This document shows positions 1 to 8,854 of a DNA stretch of 52,870 nucleotides, one piece after another; positions within the stretch are counted from its first letter, which is position 1; every line of letters starts with the position of its first letter. Position numbers and translations under genes: made by a program. The notes below the pieces were generated by a model. It searched no databases and was not told the origin of the DNA. It worked only from the letters and a program-made list of their open reading frames with translations. This DNA comes from GCA-2746795 sp964643965 (GTDB taxonomy: Bacteria > Chloroflexota > Anaerolineae > Promineifilales > Promineifilaceae), in NCBI GenBank assembly GCA_964643965.1, contig CAZXVH010000022.1, positions 1 to 52,870 of the forward strand. The letters are read 5' to 3'.

Positions 1-346
1 TAGAGGAGGTTGCCCTCAGAGAGGCGCCAGTATCTCCGAAAAAAGTTTCTTTTCTGAAACGATTTTTTATCCATCGTGACGATGCCCTAATAAAAATGAC
101 AGCCGCTATTCCCCTGGACCATTCATTCCCGGGCAATCACTTTAATTTGCGGTAAGTGACAATCCCTCCTTCTTCCTCCATAATTATTTCATCGAAAAGT
201 AACATCTCAATATTTGGGGACAAAGATTACAAAAGTTTCGGAATTAGTTTTACATGAACACTCTGATGCCAAAACTTTTGTAATCTCCCAGTTTATTGAG
301 AAGATACATCGAAAACATGAATTAATTCAGGATGATGGAGGATGCA
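1..346. other. 5' intergenic stretch with a long inverted repeat
   Basis: I see no convincing gene here. A reading frame from about 214 to 429 exists, but it resembles no family I know and overlaps the well-supported hydrolase downstream. The stretch holds a 14-bp perfect inverted repeat (225-238 and 272-285), listed separately, and a good ribosome binding site (GGAGG, 337-341) for the gene starting at 347. Confidence 0.6.
225..285. repeat. Inverted repeat with ACAAAAGTTT core, copy 1
   Basis: GATTACAAAAGTTT at 225-238 is matched exactly by its reverse complement at 272-285, with 33 bases between. The same ten-base core forms a tighter hairpin at 18261-18291. It lies 62 bases before the start of the MBL-fold gene, so it could be an operator, the end of an upstream transcription unit, or a dispersed repeat. 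The sequence does not decide between these. Confidence 0.75.
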
Positions 347-1006
347 ATGACCAGAATGGAACTACGTACCAGACAAGTTGGCCCGTGGGGCATGAATACC
401 TACGCGCTCGTGTGCTCCCAAACAGGTGAAAGCGTGTTAATCGATCCCGGTGCCGACCCAGACGACCTGGAAACGATGCTGGCAGGTAGCACACCCATCG
501 CCATCTTGCTCACCCATACGCATGGCGACCATATCGGCGCATTAGACGAGATGCGCCACCGTTTGCAGGCGCCGCTGATGGCAAATGACAATCCCCACGC
601 CGGTGGTATTACCATCCATGCAGATCGCTGGCTGACCGATGGGGATACGGTGCAAGTTGGGCAGCATACACTGCGGGTTATTTATGCGCCGGGTCACATC
701 GACGACCAGATTTGCTTTGCCATTGAAGGCGACCATCGCATCATTGTGGGTGACACAATTTTTGAGGGTGGGCCAGGGAAAACCTGGTCTGAACAGCAGT
801 TTGAGACAACGCTGGAGACATTGCGCCACGTGGTACTGTCGTGGCCTGATGATGCGGTTTGTTATCCGGGACACGGCCCTTCTTTCCGGCTTGGCGACAA
901 GCGGGCTGAGATTGAAGCGTTTGTGAATAAGGATCATGGTAGTTTTTTCGGTGATGCCACCTGGGATATGGATGTCAACGATGAACCATTTGACATAACC
1001 CTGTAA
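347..1006 (+). CDS. MBL-fold metallo-hydrolase (glyoxalase II-like)
   Basis: This is a 219-residue metallo-beta-lactamase fold hydrolase, probably a thioester hydrolase of the glyoxalase II-like group. The metal motif THTHGDH is at residues 56-62. Further metal ligands follow in APGH (about 114-117), GDTIF (about 135-139) and the C-terminal PGHGPS. An in-frame ATG lies upstream at 332, but GGAGG at 337-341 sits five bases before the ATG at 347, so I prefer 347. The family has many substrates; the length fits the short forms without the extra helical domain of classical glyoxalase II. No neighbouring gene points to a pathway, so the substrate is unknown. Confidence 0.9.
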   Translation: MTRMELRTRQVGPWGMNTYALVCSQTGESVLIDPGADPDDLETMLAGSTPIAILLTHTHGDHIGALDEMRHRLQAPLMANDNPHAGGITIHADRWLTDGDTVQVGQHTLRVIYAPGHIDDQICFAIEGDHRIIVGDTIFEGGPGKTWSEQQFETTLETLRHVVLSWPDDAVCYPGHGPSFRLGDKRAEIEAFVNKDHGSFFGDATWDMDVNDEPFDITL

Positions 1007-1315
1007 CACGCCATTATTTCTTTCTCAGGTCGGGCTATGGGTGAACGGCCGTTTCTGATAAAGTCATCTACTCAGCAAACAAGGCTGTCACCCAGCCTTG
1101 ACCACTTGGGGCAACGTGACGGTGTTTTGTCTTGAGAGGGGAGCCAATCCTCTATAGTCGCGCAATTGACAGGCAGAAGGCCAAATGAAGAACGGCTGCC
1201 CAATCCCTACCCCAACTATTGGCGAATCAATATTTTTGCTACAATGGATAGACAAATTGATCATCCGACAAACGACTATTCGACTACTAAACCATCAGAC
1301 CAAGGATTAACTTTG
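1007..1315. other. Intergenic stretch with a small hairpin
   Basis: This 309-base gap holds one copy of the ACGGCCGT palindrome near 1050 and a perfect 8-bp hairpin (CAAGGCTG 1080-1087, CAGCCTTG 1093-1100) with no T-tract. A TTGACA at 1166-1171 has no matching -10 at the right distance. From about 1269 to 1306 it carries two units of a GACTAC-type repeat followed by the ribosome site AAGGA. The same arrangement precedes lipA at 28.7 kb. Confidence 0.6.
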
Positions 1316-2389
1316 ATGCAAACGCCACAATTAAGCTGGGATTCCGGTACTGCCTATGACATGTTCATTAGTTTAACTGTCTTACACGACCCCGATAAAT
1401 ATGGGCTGCGTGGCGCCTGGGCGGCTGGGGTGCGCTCACGCTTACCCAATCCGGAGCGTGAAATGTTGCAGAAAATCATTCCTAATGTCATTTGGCCATT
1501 GCCTTGGCTCTATGCCTTGCCTGCGCCCAAAGATGGCGCCACCGTTATCAGCGAACTAGAGAAAATTGCCCCTGTTGACAGGGTGCCTGCGTTGTTTCTT
1601 GATTCTGAAACGCCTGCGGATGTTGTTGGCTTATTAGAGAATGTGGCAGCACGTGGCTCATGGAACGAACAGGATCAGGATTTGCTCGTTGACTTATATA
1701 AAGAACATTGGGGCAAAAAGAAATCTGTAAAGAAAATGAAAGATCAGGCAGCGATGGATCTCGATTTGTGGGCAAATCTCGCTGAGAATGGGGATGGTTT
1801 GTTGGCAAGTTTGCGTACTTATCAAAAAGTGTTCTTTGCCGAAGAAGAGATGCGTATTCGGCCTGCCTTGAAACAAGCATTGGAAAAAGCACAAGCGTTG
1901 GCGGAAGAAAAAGAACTGCCTGATTTGCTCAATGATTTGTCACAAGGCGTTAAATTCCCAGATACATTGACGATGACAGAATTGGTGTTAGCGCCTTCAT
2001 TTTGGGCAGATCCCTTGATGCTTTTTGGCAAATTGGACGCCGATAGAGATATTTTTATCTTTGGCGGGAGACCGTCAGACGCATCTTTAGTACCGGGTGA
2101 TGTGGTGCCAGACGCCTTGTCTCAAACCATGAAAGCGTTAGCTGATCCCACGCGGCTGCGTATTTTGCGCTACTTGTCTGTTGAGCCATTGACGCCGGCC
2201 GAATTGGCGCGTCGCCTGCGATTGCGAGCGCCCACCGTTGTCCACCATCTGCATACCTTGCGTTTGGCGCGTTTGGTGCATATTACGTTGGAAGATGAGG
2301 GACGCCGGTATCAGGCGCGTCGTCGTGCTATAAATGAAGCGTGTCTCATGTTGGAGGAATACCTCGACAAGGATGTAGCCGAAAAATAA
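1316..2389 (+). CDS. ArsR-type winged-helix regulator with a long N-terminal domain
   Basis: This 357-residue protein ends in an ArsR-like winged helix of about 80 residues. It contains MKALADPTRLRILRYL, then a recognition helix region (PAELARRLRLRAPTVVHHL) and a basic wing. The first 260 residues are a helical domain I cannot assign; classical ArsR proteins are only about 100-120 residues, so the long part probably senses a ligand or mediates assembly. The reading frame extends upstream to 1166, but that part runs through intergenic-type GACTAC repeats, and AAGGA at 1302-1306 fits the ATG at 1316. No metal-binding cysteine pair is visible, so a metal-sensor role is not supported. Confidence 0.8.
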   Translation: MQTPQLSWDSGTAYDMFISLTVLHDPDKYGLRGAWAAGVRSRLPNPEREMLQKIIPNVIWPLPWLYALPAPKDGATVISELEKIAPVDRVPALFLDSETPADVVGLLENVAARGSWNEQDQDLLVDLYKEHWGKKKSVKKMKDQAAMDLDLWANLAENGDGLLASLRTYQKVFFAEEEMRIRPALKQALEKAQALAEEKELPDLLNDLSQGVKFPDTLTMTELVLAPSFWADPLMLFGKLDADRDIFIFGGRPSDASLVPGDVVPDALSQTMKALADPTRLRILRYLSVEPLTPAELARRLRLRAPTVVHHLHTLRLARLVHITLEDEGRRYQARRRAINEACLMLEEYLDKDVAEK

Positions 2390-2489
2390 TCCCTGTAGGG
2401 CACAAAATAGTTTTACAAAGCGCTTTCGTTGTGTGACAATCAAGACAAATTTTGCAGGGAATAGAGCTGGAAAATAACAAGGAGAATAA

Positions 2490-5324
2490 ATGAAAAAGAT
2501 TTTACTTTTTTTAACGATTATTATTTTGGCAATGGCTTTGGCTGCTTGTGGTGGAAATGAAACACCGACCCCTGTTCCAACGGCCGTTCCCGAACAACCC
2601 ACCGCCGCCCCCCCCACAGCCGAACCGACAGAAGAAGCTACGGCCGTTCCCACTGAAGCGCCAACGGCCGTTCCTACCGAAGCGCCGCAAATATTGTCCG
2701 TTAGCGGCGAGGTCACTTACACCGATGATATTGTTCTGCCCGATGATGCTGTTTTGACCGTGCAAATCCAGGATATTTCCCTGGCTGATGCGGCCGCTAC
2801 CGTCATGGGTGAGCAATCTTACGTCACCGAAGGCCAGCAAGCGCCATTGCCCTTCAGCGTCACCTATGATGCCGCTGCCATTGTCGATAACCATACCTAT
2901 GGTCTCTCCATCCGCATCACGGCCGCTGATGAGACCCTGTTGTTTGTCAACGATACCTTGATTCCCGTCATCACCAATGGCAGCCCCACCAGCGATATCA
3001 TGGCTGAAGTGGTTCTGGTCAACGACCCCAACGCCGCCATGACGATGATTGACGAAAATACCCTCGTCATCAGCCCCAACATGGTTAGCCTGGACACGCA
3101 GGGATTGCCCTATTCTTACCAACCCGTCTACGTGCCAGAAAAGCCCTATGATACCAGTATGCCACCCGGCCCCATGGGTTTACCCGCGCATATCGAAGTT
3201 CTCTTTGGCGTCACTGATCCGGCCGACCGTCAACCCAGTGATCCTATCATGTACATCATTCCCGTAGCTGCGTATGAAGCGATGTGGACGGAAGCGGGCA
3301 GCGATGCCGTTACCGCCACCATAGATAAAATCGCGTTGCAAACCTATTTACTGCCACAACCTGCTGCCTTAGCTGGTATGCCTGCTTTGCCCTATGAAGA
3401 AGTTGTTGGCATGAATGATGTGGCTGTGCAGGTAGGGCGAGCCGTTGCTCCTGACCAGCAAACGGATGCCATGGCCACTAAAAATGGTTACCGTTTTGTC
3501 GGTCGCTGGGCGCAAGACGCCAATCCGGTGACAAACCAGAATTTGCGTTATGTTTATCAAGGTTTTACCAATGACGGCGCGTATCTGGTTTCCTTCTTCT
3601 ACCCGGTGGCGACGGATCAACTACCAGCCGAATCAGCGGATTTGTCTCAAGAAGAGTTGGCTGCGTTTGATAGTGATGCGGCCGCTGCCATCACCGCTTC
3701 CGCCGAGATGTTAAATGCGCTCTCTACTGATGCCTGGATGCCTGACCTGGCAACGCTGGATGCCCTGGTGGCTTCTTTACAAATTAGTGACATGGCCGCC
3801 AATGGTCTGGTCAACAAGACCTTCCAATGGACGGGTGATGTTGTTAATCCCAGCACGGGTGATGTGACCACAAATGAATTGGGTGAAGCAGAATTTAGCC
3901 TGACATTCAATGCCGATGGCGACTTTAGCGGTGTGGTGGATTGTAATGCTACCGCTGGCGCCGTCACCGTTACCGGCGGGATAATTGGCTCTATCGCCTT
4001 CCAACCCGGCCCAACTACGGCCGCTTTCTGTGGTGAAGAATCCCTGGATGTGGTTTTTCAGGGGTTGTTGGCCGCGACCCAAAGCTATAAAGTGGCTGCT
4101 GGCGGCAACCAGATGCAGTTAAGTATGCCGGCCGGTGGGGGTGATTACCTGTTTGCAGCCGTGCCGCCGAAAACGGCCGTTGTCACTGATGGCTCTCAGA
4201 TGGCGGGTGCAGAAACGGGGTTGCCGGCTGAATTCATTGGCGTTCCCTGGCAATGGGTTGGTTTCTCTGACGCCAAGGATGGGGCGCAGACCGTGCCTAA
4301 CCCTGAAAATTACCTGCTGCAACTGGAAGCCGACGGCCGTTTTCTGATTCAGGCTGATTGTAACAGCGGCAGCGGCGTTTACAGCGTGGAAGGCAGCAGC
4401 ATTTCCCTGGTGCTGGGGCCGCTCACCCGCGCCTTCTGCGGCGAGGAATCCTTGGATGCGCAGTATCTACAATATCTGGAAGCCGCCGCCATTTGGTTCA
4501 CGCAGGAAGACGACCTCTACTTTGACCTGAAGTTTGACAGTGGCACGATGCAGTTTGCCCCGGCTGACGCGGCTGAGATGGGCGCGGAGGCCCCCACCAG
4601 CGAAAGCAGTAGCGCCGACACGGCCGTGCCAGCCGACGCCATTCAAATCAATATGCAAGGGTTGGCTACCACCTATAGTTGGGAAGTGGTTCCGGGCGTA
4701 CCGGCTGCTCCTGGCCCTGGTGGCATTGGTAGCCCTGCGTATATCATAGTGACCTTTGATGGCGCCACTATCACGGAAACGGTGGATAGCAATGGTCCGC
4801 GCATTGCCATTTATCCCACGGAAGCTTACATCAACGTGGCCGGCGATTCGGTGGCCGTGCAAGTGGACCAATTGAACAGCTTGTTGGCTTTGCCCGCTGG
4901 TGTGACGCCAGAGCCAGAAACGGCCATGCCCTTGCTGCCTCCGCCGGGCAGTCTGATGGATCGCTGGGTACAGTATTTGAACGTACCGTTTACCCAGGGT
5001 CAGGGCATTCGTTACATCTCTGATTCGCCTTATCGCCAGGCATTGGAGGTGTGGGCCAACGATACCACTGGCTATTACTACCAGGCGTTGACCGCAGACG
5101 GCCGTTTCTACATCTCCCTCTTCTGGCCTGTCAGCACCACTGCTTTGCCGGACACCGCTGAAGAAGCGGCTGAAGATGTCAAAGCACAAGCCACTGATCC
5201 CGAAACGAATGCCGCTTATCAGGCCAGCATCCGTGAGTTGTTGAATGGGCTGTCGGCGGCGGACTGGTCGCCGACCCTGAACAATCTGGATGCGTTAGCC
5301 GCTTCGATTCAGTTCCAGCCCTGA
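2490..5324 (+). CDS. Large lipoprotein with YbaY and two META domains
   Basis: This is a 944-residue exported lipoprotein. Residues 1-20 form a signal peptide ending in lipobox LAAC, with Cys20 as the lipidation site. A Pro/Thr/Ala-rich linker follows (about 23-66), then a YbaY-type domain (about 68-175). Two META (DUF306) domains sit near 440-560 and 575-690, each with a Cys pair around FCGEESLD. A roughly 230-residue unit occurs twice (about 190-425 and 710-944). Both copies end alike (LVASLQIS and LAASIQFQ) and contain a similar FYPV/FWPV stretch, so this is an internal duplication. The ribosome site AAGGAG precedes ATG 2490. A role in the outer layer of the envelope, for example folding or stress protection, is inference from the domains. 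Confidence 0.88.
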   Translation: MKKILLFLTIIILAMALAACGGNETPTPVPTAVPEQPTAAPPTAEPTEEATAVPTEAPTAVPTEAPQILSVSGEVTYTDDIVLPDDAVLTVQIQDISLADAAATVMGEQSYVTEGQQAPLPFSVTYDAAAIVDNHTYGLSIRITAADETLLFVNDTLIPVITNGSPTSDIMAEVVLVNDPNAAMTMIDENTLVISPNMVSLDTQGLPYSYQPVYVPEKPYDTSMPPGPMGLPAHIEVLFGVTDPADRQPSDPIMYIIPVAAYEAMWTEAGSDAVTATIDKIALQTYLLPQPAALAGMPALPYEEVVGMNDVAVQVGRAVAPDQQTDAMATKNGYRFVGRWAQDANPVTNQNLRYVYQGFTNDGAYLVSFFYPVATDQLPAESADLSQEELAAFDSDAAAAITASAEMLNALSTDAWMPDLATLDALVASLQISDMAANGLVNKTFQWTGDVVNPSTGDVTTNELGEAEFSLTFNADGDFSGVVDCNATAGAVTVTGGIIGSIAFQPGPTTAAFCGEESLDVVFQGLLAATQSYKVAAGGNQMQLSMPAGGGDYLFAAVPPKTAVVTDGSQMAGAETGLPAEFIGVPWQWVGFSDAKDGAQTVPNPENYLLQLEADGRFLIQADCNSGSGVYSVEGSSISLVLGPLTRAFCGEESLDAQYLQYLEAAAIWFTQEDDLYFDLKFDSGTMQFAPADAAEMGAEAPTSESSSADTAVPADAIQINMQGLATTYSWEVVPGVPAAPGPGGIGSPAYIIVTFDGATITETVDSNGPRIAIYPTEAYINVAGDSVAVQVDQLNSLLALPAGVTPEPETAMPLLPPPGSLMDRWVQYLNVPFTQGQGIRYISDSPYRQALEVWANDTTGYYYQALTADGRFYISLFWPVSTTALPDTAEEAAEDVKAQATDPETNAAYQASIRELLNGLSAADWSPTLNNLDALAASIQFQP

Positions 5325-5354
5325 CGATTGACCAGTTTTGATTGACGATTGATG

Positions 5355-5400
5355 AAGAACGGCCGTTTCCACCCATCAGGAAACGGCCGTTTTCATTTTA
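5355..5400. repeat. Hairpin built from two ACGGCCGT palindromes
   Basis: Two copies of the genome-wide palindrome (AACGGCCGTTTCC near 5356 and GGAAACGGCCGTT near 5381) face each other across an 8-base loop. They can form a long stem just after the lipoprotein gene. T-rich sequence follows on the + strand, so it may act as its transcription terminator. Confidence 0.6.
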
Positions 5401-5440
5401 GCATTGTCTGCAAATCTCAGTAGATCGAAAAAGCATTTTT

Positions 5441-5509
5441 ATCCGCAGATTAACGCAGATGACGCAGATTTTTCTGGTCTAATCTGCGTCATCTGTGCAA
5501 TCTGCGGAT
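5441..5509. repeat. ATCTGCG-word inverted repeat
   Basis: The 30 bases at 5441-5470 are matched almost perfectly by the reverse complement of 5481-5509, with about ten bases between. Each arm is a chain of CGCAGAT words. Related words occur near 18407-18455 and 50025-50040. The element lies between the convergent lipoprotein and dnaN genes. Confidence 0.75.
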
Positions 5510-5535
5510 CATTGTTTCTTGATATTGAGATTTTT

Positions 5536-6669
5536 TTAACGGCCAAAGTGCATGGGCATGATAATATGGATAAAATCATTATCGCCCACTGGTTTGATCA
5601 CACCCGGTTCTGTGGGATTAGTCGTTTCCAGCGCCACCTGGGGCGTATCGATCACGTTTAACACATCGGCCATATATTTCACGTTGAAAGCTATTTCAAT
5701 CGGTTCACCATCTACCGTGGCGTCAATTTGAGCCTCATTGTCCCCGGTTTCCATGCTGGTGGCCTGCACTACGGCATAACCCGGGGTAATTTCGTCGCCT
5801 GGCTCCACGCGCACCCGGGCGGTATGGCTCGCTTCCCGGGCGAAAATCTCGGCCGTTTTACACGCTTTGCGGAAATCGGCCGTGCCTAAAATGGTGCGCG
5901 TATTGTGGTGTTTGGGCACGATGGGCGAGTAGTCGGGGAAATTGCCATCGATCAACTGGGAGACTACCACCACGTTGTCCAAATCAAAAATGATCTGGTT
6001 GCGCCCTTCGGGGAAGGTGATGTAGATCGCTTCCACCTCATCGCTGGTGACGCGGGCCACTTCCGTCAGAGCGCGGGAGGGGATGATGACACTGGTCGCT
6101 TTTTCCACGTAGCCGGGAATGTGGGCGGTGCGCAGCGAGAGGCGGAAGCCGTCGGTGGCGGCCATGGAGAGCTGGCTGCCTTCAAATTTAGTAGAGACGC
6201 CGGTGAGGGTGGGGCGCGTATCGTCTACAGCCGCAGCAAAGGCGACCTGGTTGATCATCTGCTTAAAAACGTCCGCTTCTACGCGAGTACGATTTTCCTG
6301 GTCGGGTTCTGGAATAAGGGGGAATTCCTGGGCGTCAATGCCTTTGATGTTCGACTCTGTTTTGGCGCAGGTGACGTGCAGGGTTTGCGTGGGCACGTCT
6401 AAAGCCATGTAAACTTGCTCCTGCGCCAGCTGCCCGACCAGATCGTTGAGGGTGCGGGCTGGCACGGTGATGGCCCCTTCTTCTTCCACTTTGGCCCCAA
6501 TCCAGCAGGTGATGACCACTTCCAGATTGGTGGCGGAGAGTTTCAAACGGCCGTTATCCGTGGCCATCAATACATTTGCCAACACCGGCAAGGTGGAGCG
6601 CGTGCTCACCGCCCGACTGACAATACCTAATCCCTTTGCTAAATTTTCCTGTAGACATGAAACTTTCAT
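5536..6669 (-). CDS. dnaN: DNA polymerase III sliding clamp, beta subunit
   Basis: This 377-residue protein is the ring-shaped processivity clamp of the replicative polymerase. It has the three-fold DnaN layout, with a start typical of the family (MKVSCLQENL), TLPVLANVLM near residues 25-34, a central domain with FKQMINQVAFAA and TRPTLTGV, and a C-terminus ending PMHFGR close to the usual MPM-R ending. The start at 6669 follows GGGAGAG; upstream in-frame residues to 6732 look untranslated. No dnaA, recF or DnaA-box cluster lies beside it, so this copy is not in an oriC setting. A TATACT (complement of 6720-6725) may be its -10 box, with a weak -35. Confidence 0.97.
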   Translation of the reverse strand: MKVSCLQENLAKGLGIVSRAVSTRSTLPVLANVLMATDNGRLKLSATNLEVVITCWIGAKVEEEGAITVPARTLNDLVGQLAQEQVYMALDVPTQTLHVTCAKTESNIKGIDAQEFPLIPEPDQENRTRVEADVFKQMINQVAFAAAVDDTRPTLTGVSTKFEGSQLSMAATDGFRLSLRTAHIPGYVEKATSVIIPSRALTEVARVTSDEVEAIYITFPEGRNQIIFDLDNVVVVSQLIDGNFPDYSPIVPKHHNTRTILGTADFRKACKTAEIFAREASHTARVRVEPGDEITPGYAVVQATSMETGDNEAQIDATVDGEPIEIAFNVKYMADVLNVIDTPQVALETTNPTEPGVIKPVGDNDFIHIIMPMHFGR

Positions 6670-6825
6670 GATTTCTCTCCCAAAAAGTTTTGTTGTATTA
6701 CCCCGCATGTTGTAATGAGCATAGTATAACAAAGAATTACGGAAAGGGGAAGGGATTGAAACAAAGGAGAGATAAGATGGGCTAAAATGAGCAGAAATAT
6801 GAGACAGATGGGAAAACGTCTGATA

Positions 6826-6859
6826 AGACCTGACATATTTTTAGAAACCTGTCAGGTCT
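6826..6859. repeat. AGACCTGACA inverted repeat
   Basis: AGACCTGACA (6826-6835) pairs perfectly with TGTCAGGTCT (6850-6859) over a 14-base A/T-rich loop. It sits between the TPR gene and the dnaN promoter region. Without a clear T-tract on either strand it is better called a dispersed repeat than a terminator. Confidence 0.7.
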
Positions 6860-6876
6860 GAGCGGTCGCTAAAAAT

Positions 6877-7596
6877 TTACATCAGGGTGAAAATTAAATA
6901 GGCCAGCGCTATAAATATAATGAAGGCAATGATAACCAGGCCGATGAGCAGATAATTGAGGTTCCTTTCATGCGCCGGTTTGGCGGGAGCGGGCGTCTTT
7001 TCTTTTTTGCTGATCTCTTTTTTGTCTGAAGTGGTTTCTTTAGGCTGTTCAGTCGTTTCTATGGATTTTGTGTCAACGATGGCTTCTTCTTTTGTTTCTG
7101 GCTGATCCCAATCTTCTTCCACTGGTGTTTGCAGCCAGTCAGGGAAGGCTTCTTGCGTTTCGGCGACAATGGTTGTTTCATCGATTTCGGCGGCGTTGTC
7201 CGGGGTCGGGGGCAAATCATCACTCATCCAGTCCGGCAGTGTTTCCCCGGCGTCTTGCGCCACTAAGTCGGGGGAGTCTGAGGAGAGGGCAACGGGGGAC
7301 GGTTCCAGCATAGGCTCTTGTTTTTGGATTTCGGTTTTTTCAGGTTGACTGTAAATTACGGCCGTTTTGGTGAGCGCCGCCAATTCGTTATGGGCCTTTT
7401 CGTGATCCGGGTCCAGGGCGACCACTTTGGTCAGGTAGGTTTCTTTCTTCGTTTTGTCATCTACCAACAAACTGAGCAAAAACCAGGATTGGGGATCATC
7501 CGGCTCTTCCTGGATGGCTTGCGTCAGCAGGTATTGGGCGTTTTTCTTGTCACCGGCGCGGGTGGCCTGAATAGCTAGTTGCAGTTTGTCGCTCAT
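6877..7596 (-). CDS. TPR protein with C-terminal membrane anchor
   Basis: This 239-residue protein opens with TPR-like helices (about 1-70), showing the spacing of tetratricopeptide repeats (YLLTQAIQEEPDDPQSWFLL, then VVALDPDHEKAHNEL). A long acidic, Glu/Thr/Ser-rich low-complexity middle follows (about 75-205). The protein ends in one hydrophobic segment (about 213-239), so it is probably tail-anchored with the TPR part in the cytoplasm. The function is not recognisable; TPRs suggest protein binding. It lies between maf and dnaN on the same strand, with gaps of 59 and about 200 bases. Confidence 0.75.
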   Translation of the reverse strand: MSDKLQLAIQATRAGDKKNAQYLLTQAIQEEPDDPQSWFLLSLLVDDKTKKETYLTKVVALDPDHEKAHNELAALTKTAVIYSQPEKTEIQKQEPMLEPSPVALSSDSPDLVAQDAGETLPDWMSDDLPPTPDNAAEIDETTIVAETQEAFPDWLQTPVEEDWDQPETKEEAIVDTKSIETTEQPKETTSDKKEISKKEKTPAPAKPAHERNLNYLLIGLVIIAFIIFIALAYLIFTLM

Positions 7597-7655
7597 CTCA
7601 AATCCTCATCTTGAAAGTTTTAGGGCAACGGTTTATGTCAAACATTTTAACACAC

Positions 7656-8339
7656 TCAAGCAGGATCGTGTAACTTTTTGTAAATGGGGCAGGGGTAAAC
7701 CTGATCCGCGACATGGTGCGCCTGTAAAACGGCCGTTAAATCAGCGCGTCGAGGTATTTGCCATTCATCCAACGCGTCAATCAGATCACAAACGGACAGT
7801 CCGACGACGGCTAAATAGCAGCCTTCCAGGTGGGCTGCCGGTTGGAACAGGGGATGCTGCACAGCATAAGCGCCAGCTTTGTCTAACGGATCGCCAGAAG
7901 CCACGTAAGCGGCAATCTCGGCGTCAGAATAATCACGCATGGTGACGACGGCCGTTGTCACTCGTTCTAATTGTCTGCCATTACGTAAATCGAGCAGCAC
8001 GAAGCCGGTGTGAACTTCATGAGTGCGGTTGCGCAGCGCCTTGAGCATCCGGGTGGCGTCGTTTGCATCGCGTGGTTTGCCCAACATCTGGTCAGCCAGG
8101 GCGACGGTGGTATCGGCCGCCAAAATGACATATTCTCCTGGTTTCACCTGGTGAGCGATAGTATGGGCTTTGAGAACGGCCGTTGCCACCACATTCCTCG
8201 CCGGCTCTGGATCCGTAATAGACGCCTCATCCACATCGGCCGCCATCACCATAAAAGGATACCGCAATAAATTAACCAATGCCTGTCGCCGTGGCGATTG
8301 TGAAGCCAGAATAAATGCAACCGTATCATTATTTATCAT
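7656..8339 (-). CDS. maf: Maf-family nucleoside triphosphate pyrophosphatase
   Basis: This is a 227-residue Maf/YhdE-type house-cleaning enzyme that hydrolyses non-canonical or excess NTPs to NMP and pyrophosphate. It shows the family signature ASQSPRR (residues 12-18), the catalytic Asp in ILAADTTV (about 73-80), GKPRD, and the C-terminal GDPLDKAGAYAVQ stretch. Substrate choice (dTTP/UTP versus m7GTP) cannot be read safely. It follows rplL on the same strand, after a strong terminator, in the place where rpoBC is found in many bacteria. Confidence 0.92.
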   Translation of the reverse strand: MINNDTVAFILASQSPRRQALVNLLRYPFMVMAADVDEASITDPEPARNVVATAVLKAHTIAHQVKPGEYVILAADTTVALADQMLGKPRDANDATRMLKALRNRTHEVHTGFVLLDLRNGRQLERVTTAVVTMRDYSDAEIAAYVASGDPLDKAGAYAVQHPLFQPAAHLEGCYLAVVGLSVCDLIDALDEWQIPRRADLTAVLQAHHVADQVYPCPIYKKLHDPA

Positions 8340-8354
8340 GAGGCAAAGTCAAAT

Positions 8355-8387
8355 AAAAAAGGCCAACTCAAAACGAGATGGCCTTTT
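8355..8387 (-). terminator. Rho-independent terminator after rplL
   Basis: On the minus strand, AAAGGCCATCTC pairs with GAGTTGGCCTTT over a short AAAC loop, and a run of T follows. It lies 20-50 bases after the rplL stop codon and separates the ribosomal operon from maf. Confidence 0.85.
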
Positions 8388-8406
8388 AATCAGCATCATT
8401 TAAAAA

Positions 8407-8787
8407 CTATTTTAATTCAACAACTGCGCCAGCTTCTTCCAGCTTCGCTTTGGCGTCTTGTGCCGTTTCTTTGCTCACGCCTTCCATGACGGTGCTCAAA
8501 TTGTCAACAGCCTCTTTAGCTTCTTTCAGGCCCAGGCCAGTCAGAGCGCGGACTTCTTTAATGACATTGATTTTCTTGGGGCCAATCTCTTTCAAGACCA
8601 CATCGAACTCGGTCTGTTCTTCTTCCTCAGCAGCGGCTTCGCCACCAGCCATCATGGGCATCATGCCCATCGCCATCGGCGCTGCAGCGCTAACGCCCCA
8701 TTTTTCTTCTAACATTTTTGTTAATTCGGCCGCTTCCATCAAATTGAGGCTGCTCAGTTCTTCTACAATTTTTTCTAAATCTGCCAT
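8407..8787 (-). CDS. rplL: Ribosomal protein L7/L12
   Basis: This 126-residue acidic stalk protein recruits translation factors to the large subunit. It has the N-terminal dimerisation helices (about 1-35), a flexible Ala/Met/Gly hinge with an acidic run (about 36-60), and the compact C-terminal factor-binding domain with KINVIKEVRALTGLGLKEAK. It is preceded by GGAGG and lies 67 bases after rplJ, as in the usual stalk operon. Confidence 0.98.
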   Translation of the reverse strand: MADLEKIVEELSSLNLMEAAELTKMLEEKWGVSAAAPMAMGMMPMMAGGEAAAEEEEQTEFDVVLKEIGPKKINVIKEVRALTGLGLKEAKEAVDNLSTVMEGVSKETAQDAKAKLEEAGAVVELK

Positions 8788-8854
8788 TTTAATTATCCTC
8801 CAAACAATAGCTTGTTTGCTTATTTATAGATTCTCTTGTTGATAAAGTAAAAAA

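Noticed and set aside
214..429. Open frame of 71 codons before the MBL-fold gene
   Set aside because: No family resemblance, a non-ATG start, and it overlaps the strongly supported hydrolase and the inverted repeat.
5404..5661. Open frame of 85 codons between the lipoprotein gene and dnaN
   Set aside because: It is made of the ATCTGCG inverted repeat and then runs antisense into dnaN.
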